Shown: positions 38,050-47,195 of the stretch, in pieces
How the letters are laid out: each line of letters starts with the position of its first letter
Position numbering within the stretch: the first letter of the stretch is position 1
Origin: Nostoc cf. commune SO-36
GTDB lineage: Bacteria; Cyanobacteriota; Cyanobacteriia; Cyanobacteriales; Nostocaceae
Direction: 5' to 3'
Assembly: GCF_023734775.1 (NCBI RefSeq)
Contig: NZ_AP025732.1
Coordinates: 4,524,501-4,588,500 of the forward strand
Length of the DNA stretch: 64,000 nucleotides
Notes under the pieces: generated by a model
What the model saw: the letters and a program-made list of their open reading frames with translations, nothing else
Databases searched by the model: none
Told to the model about the DNA's origin: nothing
Position numbers and translations under genes: made by a program

Positions 38050-38247
38050 TTATTTGGCTTTTTTACGTCCGGCAGTAGTCTCTACAATTTCCAATTCGCT
38101 CAAACGGAAGGTAACTAATTTATCCCAGTTACCACCTTCAAATAAGACGGCTACTTTACCATCAGTCACCCGTTGCACGAGTCCTTCGTAACGATAATAA
38201 GTATCTGCGGGATTTTTGATGCGGACAGTTGCTCCAGGCAGGATCAT
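38050..38247 (-). CDS. ndhS: NDH-1 ferredoxin-docking subunit NdhS
   Basis: A 65-residue protein with an SH3-like fold. The sequence ([48 protein letters not shown]) matches the short cyanobacterial NdhS (Ssl0352-type). NdhS sits on the peripheral arm of photosynthetic NDH-1 near the FeS chain and helps dock reduced ferredoxin for cyclic electron flow. The length is normal and the basic tail (GRKKAK) is present. It stands apart from other ndh genes, which is usual. STRR repeats on both sides could form hairpins that isolate its mRNA. Confidence 0.92.
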   Translation of the reverse strand: MILPGATVRIKNPADTYYRYEGLVQRVTDGKVAVLFEGGNWDKLVTFRLSELEIVETTAGRKKAK

Positions 38248-38291
38248 GTTTTTAGCCTCGCTTGTTTCCTTTTAATAGCTTAATACTTCTT

Positions 38292-38362
38292 ATTAGTCAT
38301 TTGTCATTTGTCATTGGTTATTAGCAAAGAGCAAAGAACAAAGGACTAATGACTAATGACGA
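38292..38362. repeat. Inverted STRR pair upstream of ndhS
   Basis: TTAGTCATTTGTCATTTGTC near 38294 and GGACTAATGACTAATGAC near 38343 are complementary heptamer repeats separated by about 35 bases, between ndhS and rodA. The family is the same as at 37925. Confidence 0.65.
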
Positions 38363-38363
38363 A

Positions 38364-39677
38364 TCAATAATACTTCTGCCTTTGTCGAAAATTTGCTACC
38401 GATTCTACTATTCCCAAGGCAATGAAGTTAGTCAGCATCGCAGAACGCCCATAACTCATCCAAGGTAGGGGAATTCCTGCCACAGGTGCTAAACCGACAG
38501 TCATGCCAACGTTCACAATCACCTGAAACACGATCATGGACAAAACGCCAATAGCCAACAAGGAACCAAAGTTATCTTTGGCGGTTTGGGCAATATGCAG
38601 TAGACGCAAGCAAATTAAGCAGAAGACAAACAGCACAAGCAAACAACCAATAAAACCGAATTCTTCCCCGACTGCGGAGAAAATAAAGTCTGTATGCTGT
38701 TCAGGTACGAAATTCAGTTGCGTCATTGGCCCCTTGAACAGACCCCATCCCCAAATTTCACCAGCACCAATCGCAATGCGAGATTGGATTAAGTGATACC
38801 CAGCACCGAGGGGATCATGATCGGGGTTCATGAATACAGTTAGCCGATCTTTTTGATACTCTTTCAAAATATGGCTCCAGGCGAAAACTCCTAATTCGCC
38901 ACCCAGTATATTGAAAGTCCACGCACCGATAGCACCGAAACCAAATCGACGCCACGGAAGAGTTTGCCAGCCGACAATAGCCATCGCAACTGACCAAATT
39001 AGCCCTAATGGGCCAAAAGATAGTTCTTTGAATAAAATTATTGGCTCTGATAAAGGCCAAGATATACTAAACAAAATGGCCGCAACCACAGGAGAAATCA
39101 TCAGAATTAACCAACCTGGGTTAGCATTTGCCCAGTAAAGCATTCCTAAGACGATCGCACCAAATACCATTGATGTTGCTAAATCTGGCTGCAAAAATAT
39201 TAATCCCCAAGGTATGGCGGTGATCGCCAGAACGCGGAAAACACCTTCAAGGGTGGAAGCAGTACGCCTGTGTAGCAAAGCTGCTAAGGTGATAATCATG
39301 CCGACTTTGGCAAATTCAGAGGGTTGGACATTGAAACCAGCAATAGGAATCCACCTCTGTGCCCCTTTGGCGCTAGTACCAGCAATCATCACGGCGATTA
39401 AGCTGAAGTTCGTTAGTGCATAAGTTATCCAGTGCCACTGCATTAAAACTTCATAACGGATACGAGATAAAAACAGGGCTATAAGCACGCCGATACCCGC
39501 TACCATCCAGTGCCACCACCAGTCAGTTACTGGCTGCTTCAGTTCCGTACTGAGAATCATGATGCCGCCAAAGATACTGACAGCAATTGGCAAACAAAAT
39601 AGTAGCCAATCTACATTCTGCCAAGGCTTAACCCAAGACTTCCAGCGAATTTTGGGGAGCGATCGTTTTAATAACAT
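38364..39677 (-). CDS. rodA: Peptidoglycan glycosyltransferase RodA
   Basis: 437-residue SEDS-family polymerase that assembles lateral-wall peptidoglycan with a class B PBP. About ten membrane helices are visible. SEDS hallmarks: GAQRWIPIAGFNVQPSEFAKVGMII, the long loop HILKEYQKDRLTVFMNPDHDPLGAGYHLIQSRIAIG (described here by its parts) with the catalytic Asp in NPDHDP, and FVPEQHTDFIFSAVGEEFGF. The C-terminus has GIPLPWMSYGRSA. All key positions are present. The ATG lies in a leader rich in GATCG. Upstream is the mrp gene after a repeat-containing gap. Confidence 0.96.
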   Translation of the reverse strand: MLLKRSLPKIRWKSWVKPWQNVDWLLFCLPIAVSIFGGIMILSTELKQPVTDWWWHWMVAGIGVLIALFLSRIRYEVLMQWHWITYALTNFSLIAVMIAGTSAKGAQRWIPIAGFNVQPSEFAKVGMIITLAALLHRRTASTLEGVFRVLAITAIPWGLIFLQPDLATSMVFGAIVLGMLYWANANPGWLILMISPVVAAILFSISWPLSEPIILFKELSFGPLGLIWSVAMAIVGWQTLPWRRFGFGAIGAWTFNILGGELGVFAWSHILKEYQKDRLTVFMNPDHDPLGAGYHLIQSRIAIGAGEIWGWGLFKGPMTQLNFVPEQHTDFIFSAVGEEFGFIGCLLVLFVFCLICLRLLHIAQTAKDNFGSLLAIGVLSMIVFQVIVNVGMTVGLAPVAGIPLPWMSYGRSAMLTNFIALGIVESVANFRQRQKYY

Positions 39678-39713
39678 TGTGCTAGTTTAGACTTTAGCTT
39701 TTAGATTTAATTG

Positions 39714-39790
39714 TTGGGCATGGGGTATGGGGCATGGGTATTGGTTATTTTCCCTCTGCTTCCCCATCTTGTCCCTAATACCCAGTCCCT
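39714..39790. repeat. GGGCATGGGG repeat in the mrp-rodA gap
   Basis: GGGCATGGGGTATGGGGCAT followed by CCCTCTGCTTCCCC and CCCAGTCCC. Same family as the tracts near 23118 and 41062. Confidence 0.6.
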
Positions 39791-39837
39791 AGTATTCCCA
39801 AGCTATAGCCCAGGAAGTAGATAGAAATTAAAATTAA

Positions 39838-40908
39838 TTATGTCAAAGCAGCAACTGATACTTTACCAGCAATATTAAGAGCGATCGCTGTTAATGCTTT
39901 TGCCGAAGCTGAATCTGGATCGCCAACGACTATCGGTACACCACTGTCGCCACCAACTCGCGTGGAAATCTCTAGGGGTACGCACCCCAAGAGTGGCACT
40001 CCCAATTCAGTAGATGTTTTGGAACCACCACCGGAACCAAAGATGTCATACTGCTTATCTGGTTGATCTGGAGGTATAAAATAGCTCATATTTTCCACGA
40101 TCCCCAATACTGGGACATTCATCTGCTGGAACATCCGCAATCCTTTACGGGAATCTAACAGAGCTACATTTTGCGGCGTGGTGACAATTACTGCCCCTGC
40201 CATTGGCACTGCTTGGGTTAAAGTTAACTGAGCATCTCCGGTTCCTGGTGGCATATCTACAATTAAATAATCCAGTTCTCCCCATTCAACTTGATAGAGA
40301 AACTGACGAATTACACCATTGAGCATAGGCCCCCGCCAAATTACTGGTTGATCTCGGTCAATCAAAAAGCCCATTGAAACTAATTTGACACCGTGATTAA
40401 AAGCAGGTTCTAAGATGTCGCCTGTTTCAGTGGAACGTACTACAATTTGAGCATCGGCTAAACCCAGCATGGTAGGGTCATTGGGGCCGTAAATATCAGC
40501 ATCTAGCAAACCGACTTTTGCCCCAGTTTGAGCTAGAGCAACTGCGACATTCACCGCCACCGTACTTTTACCAACGCCACCTTTGCCACTGGAAACAGCA
40601 ATGATATTTTTCACCCCAGAAATGCCAGTGCGGTCAGGTAAACTTTTTTGTTGCGGTGTTTCTGCCGTCACTTCTATGCTGACATCTGTAACGCCTGGGA
40701 GTTTTTTGACAGCTTTCTTACAGTCTTCAACGATAAATTCACGTAAAGGACAGGCAGGAGTGGTTAACACCAAAGTGAAACTAACTCTGCCACCGTCAAT
40801 TTTCACGTTGCGAATCATATTCAGTTCCACCAGACTTTTGCGGAGTTCTGGGTCTTCCACTGGTCGCAAGACTTCTAACACAGAGCGAGAATCGAGAACA
40901 TCGTACAT
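39838..40908 (-). CDS. mrp: Mrp/ApbC-family Fe-S cluster carrier ATPase
   Basis: 356 residues. An N-terminal MIP18/DUF59 domain (VLRPVEDPELRKSLVELNMI, with TTPACPLR) is joined to a ParA-like P-loop ATPase that carries 4Fe-4S clusters to apoproteins. Walker A is deviant, SSGKGGVGKSTVAVN (about 108-122); LLDADIYGPNDP, DMPPGTGD and TTPQNVALLDSRKG follow. The cluster-binding CxxC of many Mrp proteins appears replaced here; the segment near ENMSYFIPPDQPDKQYDIF lacks both Cys, which is common in the cyanobacterial form. The gene is complete. Confidence 0.93.
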   Translation of the reverse strand: MYDVLDSRSVLEVLRPVEDPELRKSLVELNMIRNVKIDGGRVSFTLVLTTPACPLREFIVEDCKKAVKKLPGVTDVSIEVTAETPQQKSLPDRTGISGVKNIIAVSSGKGGVGKSTVAVNVAVALAQTGAKVGLLDADIYGPNDPTMLGLADAQIVVRSTETGDILEPAFNHGVKLVSMGFLIDRDQPVIWRGPMLNGVIRQFLYQVEWGELDYLIVDMPPGTGDAQLTLTQAVPMAGAVIVTTPQNVALLDSRKGLRMFQQMNVPVLGIVENMSYFIPPDQPDKQYDIFGSGGGSKTSTELGVPLLGCVPLEISTRVGGDSGVPIVVGDPDSASAKALTAIALNIAGKVSVAALT

Positions 40909-41061
40909 AAAAATTCAAAATGAATAAATACATCTGTGGCGAACATCTTAGTTATTAACTCGATGCCTTTCTTAAGTAAGGTCAGCTTAGTGTTATCACT
41001 GTCACTGCCGTAATAAAACTTAGCAAATTGCAGTATCACCTAATAGAATCTTAACTTTCTT

Positions 41062-41166
41062 TGGGCATTGGGATTATGTTGTGGGGGAAGTGACAGGTAG
41101 ACAGACAGGTGGCAATAATCTGTACCCTGTAACCTATTCCCTGCTCTCCTACTTCCCCAATGCCCA
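41062..41166. repeat. Palindromic GGGCATTGGG element
   Basis: TGGGCATTGGG at 41062-41072 is the left end; its complement CCCAATGCCCA is at 41156-41166. Inner GGGGAAGT and ACTTCCCC also pair. The 105-base palindrome lies between the SRPBCC gene and mrp and would form a stem-loop after the SRPBCC stop. Confidence 0.6.
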
Positions 41167-41170
41167 GCTT

Positions 41171-41695
41171 CTAAAAATCAAAACAGCTATCATTAAGGGA
41201 TTTTTTCTTACTAGATACCGCTGGTAATGCCGTCTTTTCTACTGCCTCGACTAAAGCCCGGGCAACGCGGTCTGCATAAGGACGCGATAAAGACCAAATT
41301 AAGGGCGACAACCATCCGCGTAGTGTTACAGAATAAGACAAACAAGTACCACAAACCGTTGACTCTACTTGATATGTCACCCGTTCCTCTATTCCAGGAA
41401 TCGCCAAGACTCGGATACTCAGCATCTCTCTTGGATTGACGCGTTCTACAAAAATCTGGATGGGAATCGGCGAAAAGCGTGTTACGGCTTGAAAAATTAA
41501 TCCTGGTTTGGGTACTAATCCGTGGGGGACATTGGTACTCTTAAGTTGTGGATGCCAGGAAACATCTGTTAAGTCAACCACTTTTTGCCAGAGTTCATCT
41601 ACAGAAGCAGAGCTAATCTCTCGATACGTCCACACCAGAGAAGCGCAAAACCGACGACGTTTGCGGTGGATGAATTTGGATAACCAACCTTGCAT
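41171..41695 (-). CDS. SRPBCC (START-like) domain protein
   Basis: 174 residues with a polyketide-cyclase/START-like ligand-binding fold: SLVWTYREISSASVDELWQKVVDL on the first strand and helix, then WHPQLKST, GLIFQAVTRFSPIPIQIFVE, LSIRVLAIPGIEERVTYQVE and a C-terminal helix LSRPYADRVARALVEAVEK. Binding target unknown. A ribosome binding site AGGAGG lies about 9 bases before ATG 41695 (MQGWLSKF), so a longer frame from 41758 is rejected. Basic residues at the N-terminus (KFIHRKRRR) could contact membrane or nucleic acid. Confidence 0.75.
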   Translation of the reverse strand: MQGWLSKFIHRKRRRFCASLVWTYREISSASVDELWQKVVDLTDVSWHPQLKSTNVPHGLVPKPGLIFQAVTRFSPIPIQIFVERVNPREMLSIRVLAIPGIEERVTYQVESTVCGTCLSYSVTLRGWLSPLIWSLSRPYADRVARALVEAVEKTALPAVSSKKKSLNDSCFDF

Positions 41696-42145
41696 TTTCC
41701 TAATCCTCCTCCCTAGACACTTTCTGGTAACTCTGGTATGGTGTGCAACTACGCTCAACCCCTAATTTAAAACTTTCTCAAAAATGCTCTAACCATAGCA
41801 AGCCTTAATTCTGGACGCGCTCCAATAGCAAAACATCAGCAATATGGCAAAAAAGTTCTGAGTAGGAGAGTCAAACCCTTGAGAATTCAAGGTTAAAACT
41901 AAAGTCTGGTGTTTATACTAGAATGTTCCAATTAAGAATTTCAAAAAAAACTCAGTCAATATACAAGCCTATACGCATTTGAGGGAAAATAACTCTAGTG
42001 ATGCCTATCAATCGTATAAATGCTTAACCAGTAATAAAAAAGCCGGTTGGGTAAATAAAGCTTGATTGTTGGCGCGTGTTTCCCCCAAATTTTAAAATGA
42101 AAAATTTGTGGCTTTCTGGAAATTGTAATTTAGGTTCGGGAATCT
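41696..42145. other. Gap before hemF with a leader hairpin
   Basis: No gene seen. CAAATTTT at 42086-42093 pairs with AAAATTTG at 42101-42108 in the hemF leader, 37 bases before the start. It might affect hemF translation, but nothing else supports this. Confidence 0.4.
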
Positions 42146-43189
42146 ATGTTGACCAACTCGCAAATACCAACTGTAGAAGCAGAGTCATCCAAATCTTTGC
42201 CAGCAACTGACGCTCAGGCTAGGGTCAGTCAGTTTATGAAGCAACTGCAAGACGAAATTACGGACGCGTTGGCAGAAGTAGATGGTGTGGGTAAGTTTCA
42301 TGAAGATAGTTGGGAACGCCCAGAGGGAGGGGGAGGGCGATCGCGCGTGCTACGTGATGGTGCAATATTTGAACAAGCAGGTGTAAATTTTTCTGAAGTT
42401 TGGGGTTCCCATTTGCCAGCTTCGATTTTAGCCCAACGCCCGGAAGCAGCAGGGCATGGCTTTTATGCTACAGGGACTTCAATGGTATTACATCCTCATA
42501 ATCCTTATGTACCCACAGTTCATTTAAATTATCGCTATTTTGAAGCGGGGCCAGTGTGGTGGTTTGGTGGTGGTCTGGATTTGACACCTTATTACCCTTT
42601 TGCTGAAGATGCAGCACATTTACACAAAACATTGAAGCAGGCTTGTGACAAACACCACCCAGAATATTACTCAGTGTTTAAGCCGTGGTGTGATGAATAT
42701 TTTTACCTGAAGCATCGTGATGAGACACGGGGTGTAGGTGGTCTATTCTTTGATTACCAAGATGGTCAGGGTGCTTTATATCGCGGGCCAAATCCCAATG
42801 GGGAAGCGGCTATTTATAGCAACCAAGTGGGAACACCAGCAACCCGCAATTGGGAAGATTTATTTGCCTTTGTGCAAGACTGTGGTCGAGCATTTTTACC
42901 AGCCTACGTACCAATTGTAGAACGGCGCAATGGGATAGAGTATGGCGATCGCCAACGAAATTTTCAACTTTACCGCCGGGGACGATATGTAGAATTTAAC
43001 TTGGTTTATGACCGAGGCACTATTTTTGGTCTGCAAACCAACGGACGCACCGAATCAATTCTCATGTCTTTACCACCCTTAGTGCGCTGGGAATACGGCT
43101 ATAAACCGGAACCCAATTCTCCCGAAGCTGAGTTGTATGAAACCTTCCTTAAGCCTCAAGATTGGCTCAATTGGACACCGCCTCAATAG
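42146..43189 (+). CDS. hemF: Oxygen-dependent coproporphyrinogen III oxidase
   Basis: 347-residue aerobic enzyme that oxidatively decarboxylates coproporphyrinogen III to protoporphyrinogen IX, upstream of chlorophyll and haem. Conserved motifs: [32 protein letters not shown] (described by its start and end), [69 protein letters not shown] and the C-terminal [16 protein letters not shown]. The length fits. It stands alone on the plus strand. A short low-complexity N-terminus (about 20 residues) precedes the core. Confidence 0.97.
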   Translation: MLTNSQIPTVEAESSKSLPATDAQARVSQFMKQLQDEITDALAEVDGVGKFHEDSWERPEGGGGRSRVLRDGAIFEQAGVNFSEVWGSHLPASILAQRPEAAGHGFYATGTSMVLHPHNPYVPTVHLNYRYFEAGPVWWFGGGLDLTPYYPFAEDAAHLHKTLKQACDKHHPEYYSVFKPWCDEYFYLKHRDETRGVGGLFFDYQDGQGALYRGPNPNGEAAIYSNQVGTPATRNWEDLFAFVQDCGRAFLPAYVPIVERRNGIEYGDRQRNFQLYRRGRYVEFNLVYDRGTIFGLQTNGRTESILMSLPPLVRWEYGYKPEPNSPEAELYETFLKPQDWLNWTPPQ

Positions 43190-43429
43190 AGGCTAGGGAC
43201 TGGAAATTGGGTATTAGCAAAGATATTGCAGTCCCTGCTTTTCAGTCCATAATCCCCGCTTCCTTTTTAAATTGCTACTCAGCATTATTTTGGTGAGTTA
43301 AACTACTAAAGTTAAGCACTTAGCAGAAAAAGGTGACATTTTTAGCTATAGCTTGTTAATCTCAAGTGACAGCATTCAAAAATGCTGCAACTAGCTAATC
43401 TTAAAAGGAATGCCACGGGGAGAGTTTTA

Positions 43430-43798
43430 GTGATTCATATAGACCAAAAAACTTATACAACTCAAGACGGAAACACCGTTATTGTCCTGACACCAGCAGG
43501 TCGTTTGGATATCACCACTGCTTGGCAATTTCGCCTGAAATTACAAGAGTGTATTTCCAAACTCAGTCGCCATGTAGTTGTAAATCTGGCTCAGGTAAAT
43601 TTTATTGATAGTTCTGGTCTCACCTCTTTGGTAGCTGGAATGCGTGATGCTGATAAAGTCAAGGGCAGTTTCCGCATCTGCAATGTACATCCAGAAGCAA
43701 AACTCGTGTTTGAAGTGACAATGATGGATACTGTCTTTGAAATTTTTGAAACAGAAGAGGAAGCTTTAGAAGGTGTGCCTCGTAGCATTGCCAGTTAA
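43430..43798 (+). CDS. STAS-domain anti-sigma-factor antagonist
   Basis: 122 residues from GTG 43430 (MIHIDQKTYTTQDGN). It has the SpoIIAA/RsbV-like STAS fold: IVLTPAGRLDITTAWQFRLKL, VVVNLAQVNFIDSSGLTSLVAGM with the phosphorylatable Ser in FIDSSGL, then FRICNVHPEAKLVFEVTMM. Such proteins bind anti-sigma kinases or Hik/Rsb partners depending on Ser phosphorylation; no kinase or phosphatase is adjacent. GGGGAGAG lies 7 bases before the GTG. An ATG at 43382 adds 16 residues without a ribosome binding site. Confidence 0.85.
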   Translation: MIHIDQKTYTTQDGNTVIVLTPAGRLDITTAWQFRLKLQECISKLSRHVVVNLAQVNFIDSSGLTSLVAGMRDADKVKGSFRICNVHPEAKLVFEVTMMDTVFEIFETEEEALEGVPRSIAS

Positions 43799-43855
43799 AA
43801 AAGAGTTAGGAGTTAAGAGTTAATTCAAAATTCATAACTCATAAATTTATCTTAT

Positions 43856-44452
43856 TTAATACTGATTCCGCTTGGTGTAGCGATAAGGCCCCATAATCGC
43901 TCCCCAGGTTGCTTTTCCTGTTGCTGGATCAATTCCTTTGTCGTAGCTGTGAAATTCTGTCGCCGTAGCTGTAAAACCCAATGAAACATTCACGCTATTA
44001 CCAAGATAAGTAAAACTGCAACGGGTTTCTGGTAGTGGGCTAGCGGTAAATTTATAGCGATCGCCAGCTAGTTTTTCTGAAGTAACTGTTAGTATACAAC
44101 CTGGTAGTAAATCTAATTGTTCGGGTGTCAATCTGTTCAGTAGAACAGGGTTTTGACCTGCGCCTTTTAATATACCTGGCTCTTGAGGCATATAATATTG
44201 TACTTCTACGATTGCGTCAGAGTCGCTCCCCTGACGCAACCGGATAATTCGCTGACGGTAAGCTTGATCTAGGTTAATAACGTTAGCCTGTTCGGCAAAA
44301 AAGGTGATGCTATCTTCTGTAAACAGATTAACTGGTCTTTGCCACAGGCGCAGGTGGACATACCAAATTGGTTCGGCTATGGCTTGTTCCCGATTATCAA
44401 ATTCACCAGCTAGGTACTCACCTAAAGCCATTAACTGTGGCGAGAAGTTCAT
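43856..44452 (-). CDS. cpcT: Phycocyanin chromophore lyase CpcT
   Basis: 198 residues of the CpcT/CpeT T-type bilin lyase family. It attaches phycocyanobilin to the beta-subunit Cys of phycocyanin/phycoerythrocyanin (Cys153/155 site). Motifs: LGEYLAGEFDNREQAIAEP, WYVHLRLWQRPV, EQANVINLDQAYRQRIIRL, GCILTVTSEKLAGDRYKF, ETRCSFTYLGNSVNVSLGF, and WGAIMGPYRYTKRN at the end. All are typical, and the length matches. It lies away from the cpc operon. The start is divergent from thf1. Confidence 0.93.
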   Translation of the reverse strand: MNFSPQLMALGEYLAGEFDNREQAIAEPIWYVHLRLWQRPVNLFTEDSITFFAEQANVINLDQAYRQRIIRLRQGSDSDAIVEVQYYMPQEPGILKGAGQNPVLLNRLTPEQLDLLPGCILTVTSEKLAGDRYKFTASPLPETRCSFTYLGNSVNVSLGFTATATEFHSYDKGIDPATGKATWGAIMGPYRYTKRNQY

Positions 44453-44660
44453 AAATGCAATAAACGAATCATTAAGGATGATAATTTTGGGCTAGCTTTT
44501 GGGAGAAATGGTCTTAGATCCAGTGCCCAAGAGGTTATAAAATACTTTTGATTTATTTATATTGTAAATGAAATCGTCACCAGCCAAAAGCTCAACTTGG
44601 CAAACTAGCCTTTAAGCGAGAAAATAAAGATACGTCGCCCTTAACATTTCCTTTTTCTTT

Positions 44661-45368
44661 GTGAATAACGTCCGTACTGTCTCTGATACAAAGCGAACTT
44701 TCTACAATCTCCACACCCGTCCGATCAACACTATTTATCGTCGGGTAGTGGAAGAATTGATGGTGGAAATGCATCTGCTGTCAGTAAATATCGATTTTAG
44801 CTACAATCCAATTTATGCCTTGGGTGTCGTCACTACTTTTGACCGTTTTATGGAAGGCTATCAACCAGAACGGGATCAAGAATCAATTTTTAACGCCTTA
44901 TGTCAGGCTATAGAAACAGATCCGCAACACTATCGACACGATGCCCAAAGATTGCAAGCTGTAGCTAAAGGTTTGCCTGTTAAAGATTTAATTGGGTGGC
45001 TGGCCCAAACTACTTACTTAGATAGAGATACTGACTTGCAAGCACAACTGCAAGCGATCGCCAACAATCCTAACTTTAAATACAACCGTTTGTTCGCAAT
45101 TGGTGTATTTTCGTTATTAGAACAGTCAGATCCGGAATTAGTCAAAGATGAAAAGCAACTCACTGAGGCGCTAAAAGCGATCGCTGCTGGCTTGCACCTG
45201 TCCGATGACAAACTCAACAAGGATTTGGAATTATACCGTTCTAACCTAGAGAAGATGGCGCAAGCGTTGGTAGTGATGGCAGATATGCTCTCAGCCGATC
45301 GCAAAAAACGCGAACAACGTAAACAACAATCAACTACCTCAGTTGCTCCTCCAAGTTCTAACGAATAG
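44661..45368 (+). CDS. thf1: Thf1/Psb29, photosystem II biogenesis protein
   Basis: 235 residues. Matches the Thf1/Psb29 family: TVSDTKRTFYNLHTRPINTIYRRVVEELMVEMHLLSVN (seen as adjacent pieces), NPIYALGVVTTFDRFMEGY, NPNFKYNRLFAIGVFSLLE, and a C-terminal coiled coil with basic charge (ADRKKREQRKQQ). It binds FtsH2/3 proteases and supports PSII repair and high-light acclimation. GTG 44661 is the start, preceded by a T-rich leader. A TTAGGAGTTA palindrome with a T run follows the stop. Confidence 0.95.
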   Translation: MNNVRTVSDTKRTFYNLHTRPINTIYRRVVEELMVEMHLLSVNIDFSYNPIYALGVVTTFDRFMEGYQPERDQESIFNALCQAIETDPQHYRHDAQRLQAVAKGLPVKDLIGWLAQTTYLDRDTDLQAQLQAIANNPNFKYNRLFAIGVFSLLEQSDPELVKDEKQLTEALKAIAAGLHLSDDKLNKDLELYRSNLEKMAQALVVMADMLSADRKKREQRKQQSTTSVAPPSSNE

Positions 45369-45389
45369 TTAGAATGTTGGAGTGATGAG

Positions 45390-45447
45390 TTAGGAGTTAT
45401 GAGTAAGGAATTGTTAATAACTCTTCACTCTTAACTCCTAATTTTTA
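45390..45447 (+). terminator. thf1 terminator built from the TTAGGAGTTA palindrome
   Basis: TTAGGAGTTA at 45390-45399 pairs with TAACTCCTAA at 45432-45441, followed by TTTTT. Same core as at 31796-31846. Confidence 0.7.
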
Positions 45448-45465
45448 AGTTTATGAAAAAATTGA

Positions 45466-45755
45466 AGAAGAATTCAGAAGTCAGAATTCAGGAGTCAGAA
45501 TCAAGACGCGACTCGAAAATACTCGCTAACGCTCCGCTATCGCGGACTCGCTAACGCAACTCTTAGAGACGCTACGCGAACGCTATCAGTCGGAGATTCA
45601 GACCCGCGACTGATTGAAGACCACCAAATTTTCAATTTGGTGGGGGTCTTAAACCCGATTATTCAGACGCGACGCTCGAATACTCGCTAACGCTACGCTA
45701 TCCACCAGTCGTACAGAATTCATTCTGAATTCTGACTCCTGACTCCTGAATTCTG
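45466..45755. repeat. Composite palindromic repeat element
   Basis: Outer inverted repeat: CAGAATTCAGGAGTCAG (45482-45498) with its exact complement at 45739-45755. Inside: two direct copies of GACGCGAC..TACTCGCTAACGCT (45505-45541 and 45666-45702), a GAGACGCTACGCGAACG tract, and a central hairpin ACCAAATT/AATTTGGT (45623-45641). No coding potential. Probably a nested Nostoc intergenic repeat. It fills most of the 45369-45844 gap. Confidence 0.7.
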
Positions 45756-45844
45756 TTCGGTAAAGGTTCAAAACCTCGCCCATTGTGAGTGGCTGAGTTT
45801 AATTGCGTTAGCGGAGCGGGGCGTTAGCCCATTGCGAATTGGAT

Positions 45845-46207
45845 TTATACGTTCAATAATTTGTAGATTAAGCTGTTAATTATAGTCAGCGAAAATGCTC
45901 CAATAACAGCACTCCAAATCCCGTAACGCAAGCGAAAGCCCTCTACTAACCAAGCAGCAATACTAAAACAAACCACGGCAATCATAAATGTGAAAATGCC
46001 GGATAACAAGTCTAATGTGAGTAAATTTGGTACGGCAAAAACGAGCCTTAAAATCGGTCTGACTATTGCCGTCACGATACCAAGCACTGCGGCAGAAAGG
46101 AAGGCTTTGCCAGGAGTGTCGATTTCAACTCCCAAAGGCAATTTACTAATTATTAACAGGCTGATAGCTGTTACTAGCCAAACAATTAAAAGCGTCACTA
46201 TATTCAT
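45845..46207 (-). CDS. Phage-holin-IV-type small membrane protein
   Basis: 120 residues with four predicted membrane helices (about 3-22, 33-50, 57-80, 92-112). TPGKAFLSAAVLGIVTAIVRPILRL and LLSGIFTFMIAVVCFSIAAWLV, then RYGIWSAVIGAFSLTIINSLI, match the phage holin family 4 superfamily (PF04020 pattern), which in bacteria mostly consists of small chromosomal membrane proteins of unknown role. No lysis gene or phage neighbour is present, so phage origin is not implied. It stands alone between repeats and the exbBD unit. Confidence 0.8.
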   Translation of the reverse strand: MNIVTLLIVWLVTAISLLIISKLPLGVEIDTPGKAFLSAAVLGIVTAIVRPILRLVFAVPNLLTLDLLSGIFTFMIAVVCFSIAAWLVEGFRLRYGIWSAVIGAFSLTIINSLIYKLLNV

Positions 46208-46398
46208 GCCACAACCCCTGAAACGTGAATGGCAATTGGTGATAAATTACTTTAGTTTATCGGTGAAAAAATCTTTAAAGCTCAACCAATTATCTATAAA
46301 TTAGCAGGAAAATTTTCTCTAACCTAATTTTATTTTAGATATCTTTAGGATTGGGAAGAATATTGAAGGGAAGCAGGGAGGCAGAGGGAGATGAAGAA

Positions 46399-46433
46399 GC
46401 AGGGGAGGTAGGGAGAAAAACTACCTCCCCTGC
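46399..46433 (-). terminator. Terminator-like hairpin after exbD
   Basis: GCAGGGGAGGTAG at 46399-46411 pairs with CTACCTCCCCTGC at 46421-46433. It follows the restored exbD stop at 46469 and is GC-rich and strong; the surrounding purine-rich tract is repeat-like. Confidence 0.65.
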
Positions 46434-46468
46434 CTCACTGCCTCTTGCCAATGCCCCATACCCCTATC

Positions 46469-47154
46469 TCATCTTTTAAGAGTAGGTTGGGTTTGTTTGG
46501 GTGCTACGGGCGCTTCTTGCGATGCTGGAGGATTGGAAATACCAGGATTAATAGGACTGATACCTTGTCCAGTTGGAGGTTTACTATTTATCGTGGGCAA
46601 GGGTACGGAATTAGGTGCTAAGGGAAATTTAGGGTAAGATTCCCTTCGGGATTTATACCGGGAACTGGTGCAGTCTCAGGATTTATTGGGAAAGAAGGGA
46701 CAATTGGTTGATTTGGTAAATTTGTGGGTAGTTGAGATGGGCCAGGAATAATTCCTAAAGACACGCGATCGCCCCCTACTTGCCGCAGTAAGTCCAATGT
46801 CTCAATTACATCATTGTAAGTTGCTGTCCGCGAAGCATTCAGCACAACAACAGCACTGGGGTTTCCTTGGAGATACTGTTTTAACCTTTGTCCCAAATCT
46901 TCTTGTTTCACAGGCTGTTTTTCTATGTAAGTATTGCCAACGGCATCGATAGTCACAATTAGGCTACCACTCTGTGACGTTATTCCAGATACTGTACTGG
47001 GGCTGGCTTTAGGTAAATCAACATTTATTGCCTGTTGCCGTGTAAATTGTAATGCTGCTAATAAAAAAAACGTCAGGATACAAAAAACGACATCAATTAA
47101 AGGAATGATTTGAATTTGGACTTCTTCAATTGGAGTATGTAGATTAACTTTCAT
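46469..47154 (-). pseudogene. exbD: ExbD/TolR protein with frameshifted proline-rich tail
   Basis: The intact frame (46618-47154, 178 codons) has an N-terminal membrane helix (IIPLIDVVFCILTFFLLAALQ, Asp in the helix essential for proton use) and the periplasmic domain (VDLPKASPSTVSG, VVLNASRTATYNDVIETLDLL, RVSLGI). A Pro/Asn-rich tail ends abruptly at NLTLNFP. Past that stop, in the next frame, the tail continues as LAPNSVPLPTINSKPPTG to QPTLKR and a stop at 46469, so one G (plus strand, 46622-46624) seems missing. The core is complete, so the truncated form may still work. Pairs with exbB upstream. Confidence 0.82.
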
Positions 47155-47195
47155 GTCTTATCTCAAGCTTGGTTCAGGGGTTGAATTATTGAGTA

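Noticed and set aside
45845..46207. Prophage signal from the holin-like gene
   Set aside because: No other phage gene is nearby, and this family is mostly chromosomal membrane proteins.
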